Positions 1 through 10,600 of a DNA stretch of 64,000 nt are shown here, piece by piece. Under the pieces are notes generated by a model. The model saw nothing but the letters and a program-made list of their open reading frames with translations. It was not told where the DNA came from and did not search any database. Position 1 is the stretch's first letter; every line of letters starts with the position of its first letter. The stretch is from positions 1,364,001 to 1,428,000 of the forward strand of contig NZ_CP107853.1 in the NCBI RefSeq assembly GCF_036013525.1, given 5' to 3'. This stretch comes from Nonomuraea sp. NBC_00507 (GTDB taxonomy: Bacteria; Actinomycetota; Actinomycetes; Streptosporangiales; Streptosporangiaceae). The position numbers and the translations under genes are program-made.

Positions 1-129
1 TCGCCCACTTCGACCTCCGCAAACCAGTGGGACAAGAGCGCGATCACCCGGGTCGCTGATCAGCTGGGATCAACCGCTGCGGCAAACGTAGCTTTCGTCG
101 CTATCGATTCGCTTTACGGGCGCTTTTGA
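1..129 (+). CDS. possible C-terminal end of an unknown protein (cut by window edge)
   Basis: Frame 1 is open from the first base and stops with TGA at 127-129, giving 42 residues of ordinary soluble composition (ends ...VAIDSLYGRF). No domain is recognisable. It could be chance, since the stretch is short and codon bias is weak. Bases 130-361 hold no convincing gene. Confidence 0.25.
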   Translation, partial: SPTSTSANQWDKSAITRVADQLGSTAAANVAFVAIDSLYGRF

Positions 130-361
130 GTGCCTGACGCAGCAGGGAATCTCGCCGAAGGACGATGGCCGCGTCCACATCCGCGTGGGCCGGGTCGTAC
201 GAATCGCATCAGCGACCTCACCGCCGTCGATGAAATCAGATTGCCGACGTACGGGCTGATCTGACCTGATCGCCCCCGCCGACGTGGCTCGTGCCGGGTG
301 GCAGATCGACATTAAGCGGTCTGCAATCCCGCCCTGGCAGGATCCGAGGGCGGAGGCGATC

Positions 362-3238
362 ATGCAATTCAAGATTCTCGGACCGCTGAGTGTGGAACGC
401 GACGGGATCGAGCTTCACCTCGGAGGCAGCCTTCAGCGTGTCGTCATGGCCATGTTGCTGCTCGACGCCGGCCGGGCCGTCCCCATTGACCGGCTGATCG
501 AGGCGGCTTGGGGCGAGACGCCGCCGGAGACCGCCCGCAACCAGATCCAGATCCGGGTGTCCCAGCTGCGCCGTACGCTCGGCGACGTCGCGCAGCCCTA
601 CAACCTCCTCATCACCAAACCACCCGGATACCTGATCAGGGTCGGGCAAGGACAGCTCGACCTCGCCGACTTCGATGAGCTGACCGACAGGGCGCAGCGG
701 GAGGAGCCCGAGCAGGGCGCCAGGACCCTGCGCGAGGCGCTGGCCCTATGGCGCGGCCCCGCGCTGTCCAACGTGCGCAGCGATCTCGTCCAGACGATCA
801 CGTACGGCCTGCAGGAACGCCGCTTGCTCGCCCACGAGCAGTGCATCCAGCTCGAACTCGCCGCGGGGCGCCACCAGCTGCTGGTCGCCGAGTTGCGTGG
901 TCTGGTGCGGGACAATCCGCTGCGCGAGCGGCTGCACGGCCTTCTCATGCTCGCGCTCTACCGCTCAGGGCGACAGGCCGAGGCGCTCGACGTCTTCCGC
1001 GCCTACCGGGAGATGCTGCTCGACACGCTTGGTCTGGAGCCTGGCGATGAGCTCCGGCGGGTCGAGCTGGCCATCCTCAATCAGGACGCCGAACTCGAGA
1101 GTCCTCCCACGACGACACGACAGACGCCGATCCCCAGGCAGTTGCCTCCGGTGATCTCACGCCTGGCGGGGCGCGACGTCGAGCTGCGTCGCATCGGCTC
1201 GCTGCTCGACGAGAAGCGAGCCGGGGCCACGTTACCCATCGCCGCTGTCGTCGGCAGAGCGGGCGTGGGCAAGACGGAGCTGGCGCTGCAGGCGGCCCAC
1301 CGGCTGGCATCGGCGTACACGGACGGCCAGCTCTACATCGACCTGCAAGGCGGTGAGCTCCAGTCCACCGACGTCCTGAGCCGGTTCCTCCGCGCCTTAG
1401 GCGTCACCACGGTGCCGCATCTGACGGAGGAACGAGGCGCCCTGTTCCGCTCCACGATCGCGGGTCGCCGGGTGCTGATCCTGCTCGACAACGCGGGCTC
1501 CTTCGAGCAGGTCTGGCCGCTGCTGCCGGGCGGCGCGCCCTGCGCCGTCCTGGTCACCAGCCGCCATCGCCCCATCGGGCTGCCCGAGCAGCAGGTCATC
1601 CGCCTCGATGTCCTTGACGGGCAAGGCGCGGTCGAGCTGCTCATCCACGACATCGGCGCGCATCGCGCAGCTCTGGAGCCCTCATCGATCAGAACGCTCG
1701 CCGAGCAGTGCGGCGGGTTGCCCCTTGCGCTGCGCATCGCGGGGGCGCGTCTGGCCGTACGGCCTCAATGGGCCGTTCAGACGCTGGTGGACCTGCTCGG
1801 CGACTCCCGCCACATGCTGGACGTGCTCAGCCACGGCGCCCTCGACGTACAGGCTAGCCTCGACGTGCGGGCCAGCCTCGACGTCAGCTACCGCGGCCTG
1901 TCGCTCAAGGCCCAGATGCTGTTCCGGCGGCTCGGGCAATTCGGCAGTCCGCAGAGTGCCTCTTGGCTCGGCGCCAGGTTGCTCGGCGGCGACGACGCTG
2001 ACGGCGCGTTCGACGAACTGGTCGACGCGTCACTGCTGACCCGCAGGGGCGACAGGTTCTTCATGCATGACCTAGTACGGGTCTACGCGGGCGAGCGCGC
2101 GATGACCGACGAAAGCCCGGGGCAACGCCGGGCCGCGGTCGAGCGCGCTTGCACCGGCTTCCTTGCCCTGACAGATCAGGCGCACCAGCGCTACTACGGC
2201 GGCCACTTCACGCTTCTCCGGGGCAAGGCGGTCGAGGCTTCCCAAGACGCTGCTCTGGCCGACGCGCTCTTCGGGAACGACCCACTCGGGTGGCTGGACG
2301 ACGAGCGGCCGACGCTCCTGGCGAGCGTACGGCAAGCAGCGACGCACGATCTCGACGAGCTCTGCTGGAACATCGCGATGACGGCCATCACCCTCTTCGA
2401 GACCCACGGGTACTACGACGAGTGGCGTACCGTGACCGAGATCGCCCTCAAGGCATGCCGACGAGCAGGCAACCGACGTGGCGAGGGAGCGATGATGTAC
2501 TCGCTGAGCACGCTCGCCAACTTCCAGCAGCACTACAGCGAGGCGCAACCTCTGCTGCTCCAGGCGATCGACGTCTTCGAGGAGATCGGCGAGGTGCACG
2601 GCACGGCTCTGTCGCTGCGCAACCTGGCCTTGTCCTTACGGGTCAGGGGCGATCTCGCCGCCGCGCTCGAAAGGTACAGACAGGCGCTCCCCCTACTTGG
2701 AGAGGTGGGAGACAGGGCCGCGGAAGGCCATGTCCTGGTGAGCATCGCGGCCATCCACCTCGAAGAAGATCGACTGGGGGAGGCCGAGCCTCTGCTCGAT
2801 CAGGCATTGGAGATCTTCAGAGGGGAAGGCGTGCAGCGGGGCGAGGCTCAAGCACTCAACCGCCTCGCCGAACTCTCCCTGCGACGTGGCGACCCGCAGC
2901 GAGCGCTGGCGGCATTCGAAGGAGCTCTGACCATTGCGCAAGCCATGCGCGACCGGATCGGCGAGGCATATGTCCTGCACGGGATCGGTGAGGCGAAGGC
3001 GGCCATAGGCCAGGCCAGTCCTGCCCGGGTGGCACTGTCACGGGTCCTGAAGTTGGCACAGGAACTGGGTGAGCGCCACATCGAGGGACGGGCCAGGCTC
3101 TCTCTCGGTCTGCTGCTCGGGCAGCAGAAGGATCCGGCGGCCGTGGCCCACCTGCAGGAGGCGCACGCCTTGTTCACCGCCATGAAGGCGGAACGATGGC
3201 GGGCGAAGACCGCGGAGGCCCTCGCCCGCCATCGCTGA
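362..3238 (+). CDS. AfsR-like SARP regulator with BTAD, NB-ARC and TPR domains
   Basis: Large multidomain transcriptional regulator of 958 residues, probably cytoplasmic. Order: OmpR/PhoB-type winged helix at about 1-95 (begins MQFKILGPLSV), bacterial transcriptional activation domain about 100-245, NB-ARC ATPase with Walker A GRAGVGKT at 298-305 and a VLILLDN Walker B, winged-helix segment, then TPR repeats to the C-terminus. This is the AfsR architecture. AfsR-type proteins bind direct repeats and activate specialised-metabolism promoters, with ATP hydrolysis modulating activity. I chose ATG 362 because the conserved DNA-binding domain starts exactly there; an upstream in-frame start would add 26 poorly conserved residues. 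Its end lies 5 bp from a convergent small secreted peptide gene. No biosynthetic cluster is adjacent, so the target is unknown. Confidence 0.9.
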   Translation: MQFKILGPLSVERDGIELHLGGSLQRVVMAMLLLDAGRAVPIDRLIEAAWGETPPETARNQIQIRVSQLRRTLGDVAQPYNLLITKPPGYLIRVGQGQLDLADFDELTDRAQREEPEQGARTLREALALWRGPALSNVRSDLVQTITYGLQERRLLAHEQCIQLELAAGRHQLLVAELRGLVRDNPLRERLHGLLMLALYRSGRQAEALDVFRAYREMLLDTLGLEPGDELRRVELAILNQDAELESPPTTTRQTPIPRQLPPVISRLAGRDVELRRIGSLLDEKRAGATLPIAAVVGRAGVGKTELALQAAHRLASAYTDGQLYIDLQGGELQSTDVLSRFLRALGVTTVPHLTEERGALFRSTIAGRRVLILLDNAGSFEQVWPLLPGGAPCAVLVTSRHRPIGLPEQQVIRLDVLDGQGAVELLIHDIGAHRAALEPSSIRTLAEQCGGLPLALRIAGARLAVRPQWAVQTLVDLLGDSRHMLDVLSHGALDVQASLDVRASLDVSYRGLSLKAQMLFRRLGQFGSPQSASWLGARLLGGDDADGAFDELVDASLLTRRGDRFFMHDLVRVYAGERAMTDESPGQRRAAVERACTGFLALTDQAHQRYYGGHFTLLRGKAVEASQDAALADALFGNDPLGWLDDERPTLLASVRQAATHDLDELCWNIAMTAITLFETHGYYDEWRTVTEIALKACRRAGNRRGEGAMMYSLSTLANFQQHYSEAQPLLLQAIDVFEEIGEVHGTALSLRNLALSLRVRGDLAAALERYRQALPLLGEVGDRAAEGHVLVSIAAIHLEEDRLGEAEPLLDQALEIFRGEGVQRGEAQALNRLAELSLRRGDPQRALAAFEGALTIAQAMRDRIGEAYVLHGIGEAKAAIGQASPARVALSRVLKLAQELGERHIEGRARLSLGLLLGQQKDPAAVAHLQEAHALFTAMKAERWRAKTAEALARHR

Positions 3239-3243
3239 CCGGC

Positions 3244-3405
3244 TCAGTCCTCCGCCGGAGGCGGATCGCCCGTCCAGCTCATGTCGCACTCGCTGGGAGG
3301 AGAGTCTGGATCGCATTTGATCGGGTCACGTACGGCGAAGGCCGGGGTGACGGATCCCACCGCGATCACAGCCACGAGGCCAATGGTGACCAGGATCTTT
3401 CGCAT
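3244..3405 (-). CDS. small secreted peptide, 53 residues
   Basis: A short gene with a clear Sec signal peptide: start MRKILVTIGLVAVIAVG, then a VTPAFA cleavage motif, leaving a mature peptide of about 29 residues that is acidic and proline-rich with two cysteines (CDPDS...ECDMSW). A GGGGGA ribosome site lies 6 bases before the ATG at 3405, which supports real translation. It converges on the AfsR-like gene, with only 5 bp between the stops. Function is unknown; the two cysteines could form one disulphide after export. A related broken reading frame sits just upstream on the same strand (3420-3607), suggesting a small peptide family. The signal peptide and RBS are seen directly; any signalling role is speculation. 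Confidence 0.65.
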   Translation of the reverse strand: MRKILVTIGLVAVIAVGSVTPAFAVRDPIKCDPDSPPSECDMSWTGDPPPAED

Positions 3406-3419
3406 GATTCCCCCATAGT

Positions 3420-3607
3420 CGTTCGTCTTGCCGGATCACCCCGAAGGGCGCGTCCCATTCGCTGCTCCGCCGCCCATCCAGGTCCAGGACAATCCCGTCC
3501 CCGTAGCCGCCGGGCACACAGTCGGGGTCGATGTCATCGGCGTAGCTCGGCGAGAGAACCAGCCACGGTCATCACGCCAACGCCAGGCTGATCAGGAGCT
3601 TCGCCAC
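3420..3607 (-). pseudogene. frameshifted small secreted peptide gene
   Basis: A GGAGG site precedes a GTG at 3607 that opens VAKLLISLALA, the start of a signal peptide, then TGATGA stops interrupt it. A neighbouring frame continues MTVAGSLAEL, and the original frame resumes as a plausible mature peptide (YADDIDPDCVPGGYGDG). Read together these look like one secreted-peptide gene broken by small indels, a relative of the intact gene at 3244-3405. It could also be a sequencing artefact. Bases 3610-4020 hold a minus-strand open frame (about 3690-4050, containing TPTLGLGYGTIIDRM) that I do not recognise. Confidence 0.4.
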
Positions 3608-4020
3608 TCACACCTCCTGCTCGGGGCCAGACGCAAGACAACCCTAAACAAAGGCGCTTTAGATCCGCTTTCGAGAATGGTGTTCTACCTCTCCAACGCC
3701 CGGTGGCGCATTCCCTCAGCTGATTCGTCGTCACCGACGAGGCGTTGCCCGCCAGCGTCGTCGTCAGTGACCCGCCTCTGATCGGATGCGGGCCAGCCGC
3801 TCCGCGTAGCGGCGAATTCGTTGCCGATCCTGCGGGAACAACCTTCCCAATCGTGACTCAAGGGAACCCACGCCGCAGGCTGACTGCTCTCCCCGGCAAC
3901 CGGAAGCATGCGGTCGATGATGGTTCCATAGCCCAGGCCAAGCGTTGGCGTCCAGCTCTGACGGTAGGAGCGCACGGTCACCGCCTCCGGGACGTCCACA
4001 AGATCGGCGCTGATGCCGGT

Positions 4021-4396
4021 CGCGTCGGCAGATGGATCTTGCCATGACCGCACGCTGGCTCGGCGCTTCGAAGACCCTGGTCCGTTACCGCGCCAACGCC
4101 ACTAGTGTCAAGCGACAACACAGGGGCTGCATCGCAGGTTGACGAATATCTTCGGACGGGGCCCGACGCCGAGAGAGCCGCGTCTCAACGTTCAACTCGA
4201 CATCGGCCGGTCTCGTTCGAAGGTTCGGGTGCTGTCGTTGTGATTTGACCTCTGTCACTTGGTGACAAGCGATCTTGGTGGCAAATTGATGGCAAACGAT
4301 CAAAAAGCCGTCTCCCGATCTCCAGGAAACGGCCTCTGAGCTGGTCAGACTCTGTGGGGCTACCAGGACTTGAACCTGGGACCTCTTCCTCATCAG
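4021..4396. repeat. 376-bp repeat, copy A: ImmA-like C-terminal remnant plus tRNA-Ile 3' end
   Basis: This stretch matches 28560-28935 in the same orientation with about 85-90 percent identity by eye. It begins with the coding sequence for the C-terminus of an ImmA/IrrE-like protein (QMDLAMTARWLGAS, plus strand), here broken by indels. It continues through a noncoding segment containing TGATGGCAAACGATC and ends in a tRNA 3' fragment. The N-terminal part of the ImmA gene is absent. The simplest reading is accretion of related integrative elements at the same kind of attachment site, leaving duplicate flanks about 24.5 kb apart. Confidence 0.8.
4355..4396 (-). other. tRNA-Ile 3'-end fragment, attachment-site remnant (copy A)
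   Basis: On the minus strand the sequence reads as the 3' half of a tRNA: degenerate anticodon arm (CTGATGAGGAAG), variable AGGTC, T-arm CCAGGTTCAAGTCCTGG and acceptor TAGCCCCA. The 5' half is missing, so this is not a functional tRNA. The twin at 28893-28934 has the intact loop CTGATAA (anticodon GAT, isoleucine). Such 3' fragments are typical attL/attR scars of tyrosine-recombinase elements. Confidence 0.75.
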
Positions 4397-4627
4397 CCCT
4401 TTACCAAGCGTTCAACCCTCCGTAGTCAAACGACTACTAGCTCCGCAATATCGCAGGCAGCGCAGCGATTGAGTGCCATCGAATGTCATCGGGAACCATC
4501 CCGTGCCGCACGGTCCTGATGGCAACAGATTGATCACATGCCCCTCGATCGCATGCCTGTTGTCGGCTTTGAGGGGCGGGTGCGGCTGCCAAGCTTCCTG
4601 GTCGGAATCGGGTCTGGGAGAAACGCG
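4397..4627. other. intergenic region without a recognised gene
   Basis: About 230 bases between the tRNA fragment and the RHS terminator. No supported reading frame. An immunity gene for the RHS protein would be expected near here if its tip is a toxin, and none is visible. Confidence 0.5.
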
Positions 4628-4657
4628 GCAGCCGCCGGAGACATCTCCGGCGGCTGC
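4628..4657 (-). terminator. hairpin terminator after the RHS gene
   Basis: Perfect 12-bp inverted repeat GCAGCCGCCGGA / TCCGGCGGCTGC around a 6-base loop, 17 bases beyond the RHS stop codon. It is followed on the minus strand by CGCGTTTCTC rather than a long T run, which is common for actinobacterial terminators. Confidence 0.75.
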
Positions 4658-4674
4658 CCATCAGGCGATTACGC

Positions 4675-7600
4675 CTACCACCAGTTGCTGGAGATTCTTG
4701 AGATGAGGTCTCGTTGGTCGCCCACCCCTGGTTGGTTCTCTTCCTGCTTCGGCTCCAAGCGAATGACGTCGACCTCCATCTTGTATGAGGAGTTGACGTA
4801 GGCCCCGGCTACGTATTCGGCCTTCTTGACATCGTATACGCGGGCGAAATAGTCAGTTCGCTTCCAACGCACGGCCATCACTGGGGCGAGATAGGCGACG
4901 TTGGCATCTGGATCGCGGGGAGCAGCCGGTATGATGGCGGTACCTGAGGTGTTTGTCTTGATAGTTCCCGAGCTTCCAACATATGCGATGTCAAACCACG
5001 GCGCCTTCCCGCGAACCTCGATAGCGTTCTGAATCATCTTGGCATCGGATTCGCTGATGTTCGCGTTGTACGTAACCGTGGTCGCCGCGCCGAGACCGAC
5101 CGGATTGATCGCGGTTCCCGTATCCTCTCCGGCTTCTTCCCAAGCACTGGTGTACTCCACGGAGACATAGGGGTCCATACAGGCGAAGGCAGCCGCGACC
5201 TCCCCCATGCACTCTTTCTGATATTGCCCTGCCTTCGCCTCCCTTTCGGTGAGCGCTGCTTTGGACAGCTCCATGCGCTTCCGCGCGCAGACGGAGTTAC
5301 ACCGGTTCAGGCCGGCCTTGTCCGCGTATCTGTCCGCTGACCCCACCACGGGAGACGCCGGTTTGGCGACTGTGCTGCCGCCTCCTCCTCCCCCGCTGCA
5401 GTTGTCCTCGGCGCAGAACCGCAGGCCGGTCGGGTCGGTCATGGTGGCGGGGCTGTTGTTGCTGTAGGCGTACCCGTGCATCTGCTGCGGGTCGTTGACG
5501 TCGATGATCGGGTCGACGCTGATGAACGCGCCGATCAGCGGGTCGTACTCGCGGGCCCCGATGTGGGTCAGGCCGCTGGGGTCGTTGGTGCCGTTGACGA
5601 AGCCCTTGTCGCCCGCCCAGGAGCCGGGGGCCGTGCCGCGCAGGCCGCCGAAGGGGAGGGTACGGCGGCGCGAGACGCTCAGGTCGGTGGACTTGATGGT
5701 GGCTTCGCCGGTGTCGTGGTGGTCCTGGACGGTCCAGGACAGGGTGCCCGACGCGCGGACCGCGACCGTTTTGCCCAGGTGGGTGTAGTAGCGGGTGCCG
5801 GTCACCGTGGTGCCGGTTCTGCGCAATTCCAGGCCGCCGGGCAGGTAGAGCGTCGTTCCGGCGGGGTCGCGGCGGACCAGCCGGCTGCCTCCCGCGTCGT
5901 ACAGGTAGGTCGTGCTCTGACCGCCCTGCGCGGAGGCGCCGAGGTTGCCCTCCTTGTCCCAGGTCATCGTGGTCGTGACGCCGTTGGTGGTGCGGCTGGT
6001 GGTGTTACCGGCCGCGTCGTAGGCGAAGGAGTCGGACCCGGTGGCCGCGCCGGACTTGTCGACGCGGGTGACCGTGTGCGGCTTGCTTCCCGCGGCCCCG
6101 CCCTGCGCGGGCTGGACGTAGTCGCGGCCGGTGTCCGGCGTCCCGTGCCAGGTCTCGGTGTCCCGGCTGCCGGTGGACGTGTAGGTGTAGGAGTGCCAGT
6201 ACTTCGCGGGGCCGCCCAGCCCGGCCAAGGACCGTGCGGCGGCGCAGTCTCCGGTGGACGGGGTCCACGCCTCGACCATCCGGCGCAGGTAGTCCGTCGT
6301 GTAGCACTGGTAGTCGGCGGCCTGACCTCCGTTTGGGGTGTCGGCGATCCGGGTCAGGTTGCCCATGTCGTCGTAGCGGTAGCCGAAGTCGGCCACCTCG
6401 TTCTTGAGTTCGGGCACCACCGAGACGTTGGTGGTGCGCCCGGTGGGCTCGTCGATGGTGAAGGTCTGCCAGACGCGCTTGCCCTCCACGCCGAGGATGC
6501 GCTGGATCGGCTTGCCGAGCTGGTTGTAGATGACGTCGTTGACGTACATCTGGGAGCCGCTCAGGTAGCTGGGCGCGCCGACCGCGTTGTAGCCGAAGCT
6601 GAGCGTCTCGGCGGGCAGGCCGCCCACCGCCGGTGTGGCGGTGCTGGAGATCTGGCCGTCCTGCTTGTACGCGGTGGTGAAGGCGTAGGTCCCGGCCAGC
6701 GTGCCTTCGGCGGCGGGGACGGTGACCTTCGTGTCGGTCGCGCGGCCGCCCTTGTCGTAGGCGGTCACCTCGGTGACGTACTGGCTGGTGCCGTCGTGGC
6801 GGGTGGACTTCGCGGGCTTGCCGACGCCGCCCGTGGCCGTGTCGTAGGTCCACTCGGCGCGCGGCGTGCCGGTCACCGAACCGTCCCGCAGACTGGTCTT
6901 ACGACCCAGGGCGTCGTAGGTGTACGCCAGGATGACGCCCCGGGCGTCCTTGGCAGTGACGAGCTGACCGGCGGCGTCGTAGGTGGACTCGCTGACGCCC
7001 TTGTCCGGGTCTGCCGTCTTGATCATCCGGCGGCGCTGGTCGTAGGTGTGCTGCCACTTGTTGCCGGCGGCGTCGGTCACGGTGGCCAGGTCACCGGCGT
7101 CGGTGTAGGTGTAGCTGGTGGTGTCGTAGGCCGTCGCCGAGCTGTACTGGCGCAGTTGGACGGTGCGTCCGCGGGCGTCGGTAATGGACTGGGTCCTGGT
7201 GCCGCCGGCCGGGGGCACGACGGTGGTCCGGTCGCCGCCGTACGTGGTGACGCTCTTCCACTTGGGCGCCCCGTTGGCCACCAGGGTGGTCTCGGTGATC
7301 CGGCCGGCGCCGTCGTACCGGTTCTGCGTGACCGAGGGGATCGTCACGGTCGGGCTGACCAGCGTCGTCCCGGGGAGGCTCCCGTCGTGGTAGTACGGCG
7401 CGGAGGTCCAGGCCACCAGGCCGCGGGTGTCATGGACGGAGTCGGCGATCAACCGGCCGCCGCCGATCGTCTGGGTCTGGGTCTGCCGCTCACGGAGCAG
7501 GCCGTCGTAGAGGGTGATCGAGGTCAGGTACTTGTCGGTGCCGGTCGGCAGCAGCTTCCTGCTGGTGACGGCGGTGGGGGCGTTGGCGCGGAGCAGGTAG

Positions 7601-10600
7601 GAGAAGGTCAGATTCGCGCCCAGGGCGCGGTCGCGGCCGGGGAGCCAGGCGGCGGTGAGGCGGCCGATGCCGTCGTAGACAAGGTCGGTCCTGACGTCGT
7701 TGGGCGCCACCAGGGTCTTCGGCTGGTTCCAGGCGATCTCCATGGTCGTGGTGGTGGCGTGCCCGGCCGGGTTGGTCGTACGGACCGAGGTGACCGGGCC
7801 CGCCTTCGCGGGGGTGTAGGCGGTCGTGGTGGTCCGGCCGAGCGCGTCGGAGCTGGAGACCGTGCGGCCGTTGGCGTCGTAGCCGGTGGTCCCGGTCACC
7901 ACCCACTGCGGGGTGATGCCCGACCAGGAGCCGACCTCATCCGTCTTCACCACCAGGCCCCGGACGGGCGCGGTGCCGAAGGGTTTGGCGGGGTCGTCGA
8001 AGTAACTGCGGGTCATGGACAGCACGTCGCCGGGCACCGCGGGAGTGGCCGTGCAGGCGACCCCGTAGGTGTCGACGGCGGACACCCTGTCGCGCATCCA
8101 GAGGCCGTCGTTGACCAGGTAGGTGCTCTTGGTGCACTGGTCGTCCGCCGCGGTGGCCTCGTCGCCGAGGTCGTTCACCTCGACCGGCAGGTTGTCGGCG
8201 TTGACCTTGGTCTCGGTACGGGTCCACCGGGTCGTGTCGTTCCAGGTCAGGTGATTGCGGCCGAACGTGGTCGCGTCATGCGTCCGGTACGCCTTGAGCG
8301 GCCCGCCCTGGGCGTTGACGCCGGTCTGGGTGAACGCGGGCTCGACCAGGGACCCGCTCAGCCAGATGCCGTCCGGCCCGTCATAGGTGATCTGCTCGCG
8401 GAGCTTGCCGGACAGCGCCTCGTGGTCCTCGATCGCCTTGGAGTGCGGGTCGCCGGTGCCGTCCAGCGAGTCCTTCACCCAGACGTCGCGGGTGCCGGTC
8501 AGCTGCTTGTCGCCGTCCATACCACGGAAGTAGCGGTACTCGGTGGCCGACTGCGGCCCGCTCTCCAACCCGGTGCGCACCCGCACCCGGCCGTAACCCC
8601 GCCACTGGCCCCAGGTGCGCTTCTTCTCCTCGGTCAGCTCCGAGTCGTCGTAGTGCCAGGCGGGGGCGTCAAGGTAGTCGTAGTTGGTCTGCTCGTGGGT
8701 AAAGCCTCCGGTGTTGTCGTAGACGTCCACGCGGTCGACGACGTACTTGTGGAACCAGTCGAGGGTCGGTTTGGTGTCGTCGGGGGAGTAGTACTGCGGC
8801 ATGCAGCGCTTACCGTTGGTGTGCGGGGTCGGCAGGCTCGACCGGGTGCAGTCTCCGGGGAGGTAGGTGACGGCGATCTGGGCGCCCGACTCGGTGGTGA
8901 TCGAGACGATCCGGAACCGGTTGAGCGCGGTGCGCCCGTCGGCGGGGCCGTCCACCCGGTTGGGGAAGGGGTCGGCGCCGGGCGAGAACACGATCTCCGG
9001 GTAGGTCTCGGTGGCTCCGCCCTTGATACCCGAACCGGACCGGGTGATCCCTTCCAGCCACATCGGCACGCCTTCGCCCTGGCTGGATCCGGCGTTGAGG
9101 TAGGAGTGGCGGAGCGTCCAGGTCTCGACCGTGCGGTACTGCCCGGCGTCCCACACCTGAGCCCGGATCGCGCTCAGCCGCTTCTGGGTCCAGAAGGTGG
9201 GCGTGAGCTGCTCGGTGCACCGCGCGCCCGACTGGCAGTACTGGTCCCACGGGGTGTCCGGCCAGGACGCGGGGACCGCCTTCTGGGCCGTGTCGAAGCA
9301 GGTCGCCCCGGGCAGGCAGCGGTCGGCCACGTCGAAGAGGACCTGGGCGGCGGGCTGGGCCTGGTCGGTGCGGGAGCCGTACTCGATCTTGGAGAGCCAG
9401 CCGCCGCGGTCGTAGGCGGTGCGCTTGTCCGGGTCGTTCTCGCGGCCGTACGCGCCGGGCTCCCGCCCGTACGACAGAGTCATCGTGTTGCCGTGCGGGT
9501 CCACCACCTTGTCGAGGTTCCACCGCCACGCCTGGGTGCGCCGGGAACCGGCGAAGTCACCGGAGGCGTAGCCGGGCTCGCCCGGGTGGTTGCCATACAC
9601 CTGGGTGGTCCAGGCGGACTGGGCGGACGCGCGGTTGCCGAAGAAGTACTGGACGCCGTCGATCGTGGTCACCTTCCAGTACTCGCCGTCCTGGTCGCCG
9701 TTGCCGACGGAGGTGTCCTTGATCACCTCGATCTTGGAGCCGTCGTCGGAGACGCCCTTCCAGCGCCCGCCGCCGACGTCGATCAGCTCGGTGCCGCGGC
9801 CGTTCAGCGACATGGTCGCGTTCGACTTCCACCAGCACTGGTCACCGGTCTTGTTCCCGGCGTTGTTGGGGTTCTTCCCGTTGACCTCCTCGGTGTCCTT
9901 GGCGCAGGACTTGTACGTGCGCTCGATGAACCCAGGCCACAGATCCCACCCGTCGCCGAGCCACGAGCCCTGCGTGTTGGTCCCCCCGGTCCGGCCGTCC
10001 ACCGCCTGCGAGGAGTACGCCAGCCCCAGCGACGGCACCGGCCCGCCCACGCCGGGCGGCATGCGCAGCGGGTAGGACCAGGCGAAGCCGCCGGTCTGCT
10101 GCGACACCTGCCAGGTGGCGGCGGGCGACAGCGAGGTGGCCGTGTAGTCGCCGTTGCCGCCGGCGGCAGCGGCGGTCGCGGCCAGCAGCATCGGCTCCCC
10201 GCCGGCGGGGAGAGCGACGTCGGCGGCGAGGGAGCGCGCGGCCGACTCGTTCCTGGAGTTCACCGGTTTGGCGGCGTCCAGGCCGCAGCCCTTGGTGCCA
10301 GGCGCGGTCAGCGCGCAGGGCGGCAGCTCGACCAGACGGAGCCGGGAGGCCCAGTCGCCTCCATAGGCGGAGGCGAAGCCCGAGTAGTCGACGGAGACGG
10401 AGACGGTATCCGACCCGGTATCCGTGCCGGTGCTCGCGACGGTGTCCGCCGCGCCTCCGTCGGCCCGCGACACGGTGAGGAGCACCCCGGAGACGCCGGC
10501 CTTCGCCGTCGCCGCACGGTCGTGCACCCGCACCCCGACCTTGCTCACCCGGGCGGCGGCCACCCCCGGAGCGACCCGCACCGGCGAGGCGGCTGCCCGG

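Noticed and set aside
4355..4396. Functional tRNA gene
   Set aside because: Only the 3' half is present; no D-arm or 5' acceptor sequence can pair, and the anticodon arm is altered.
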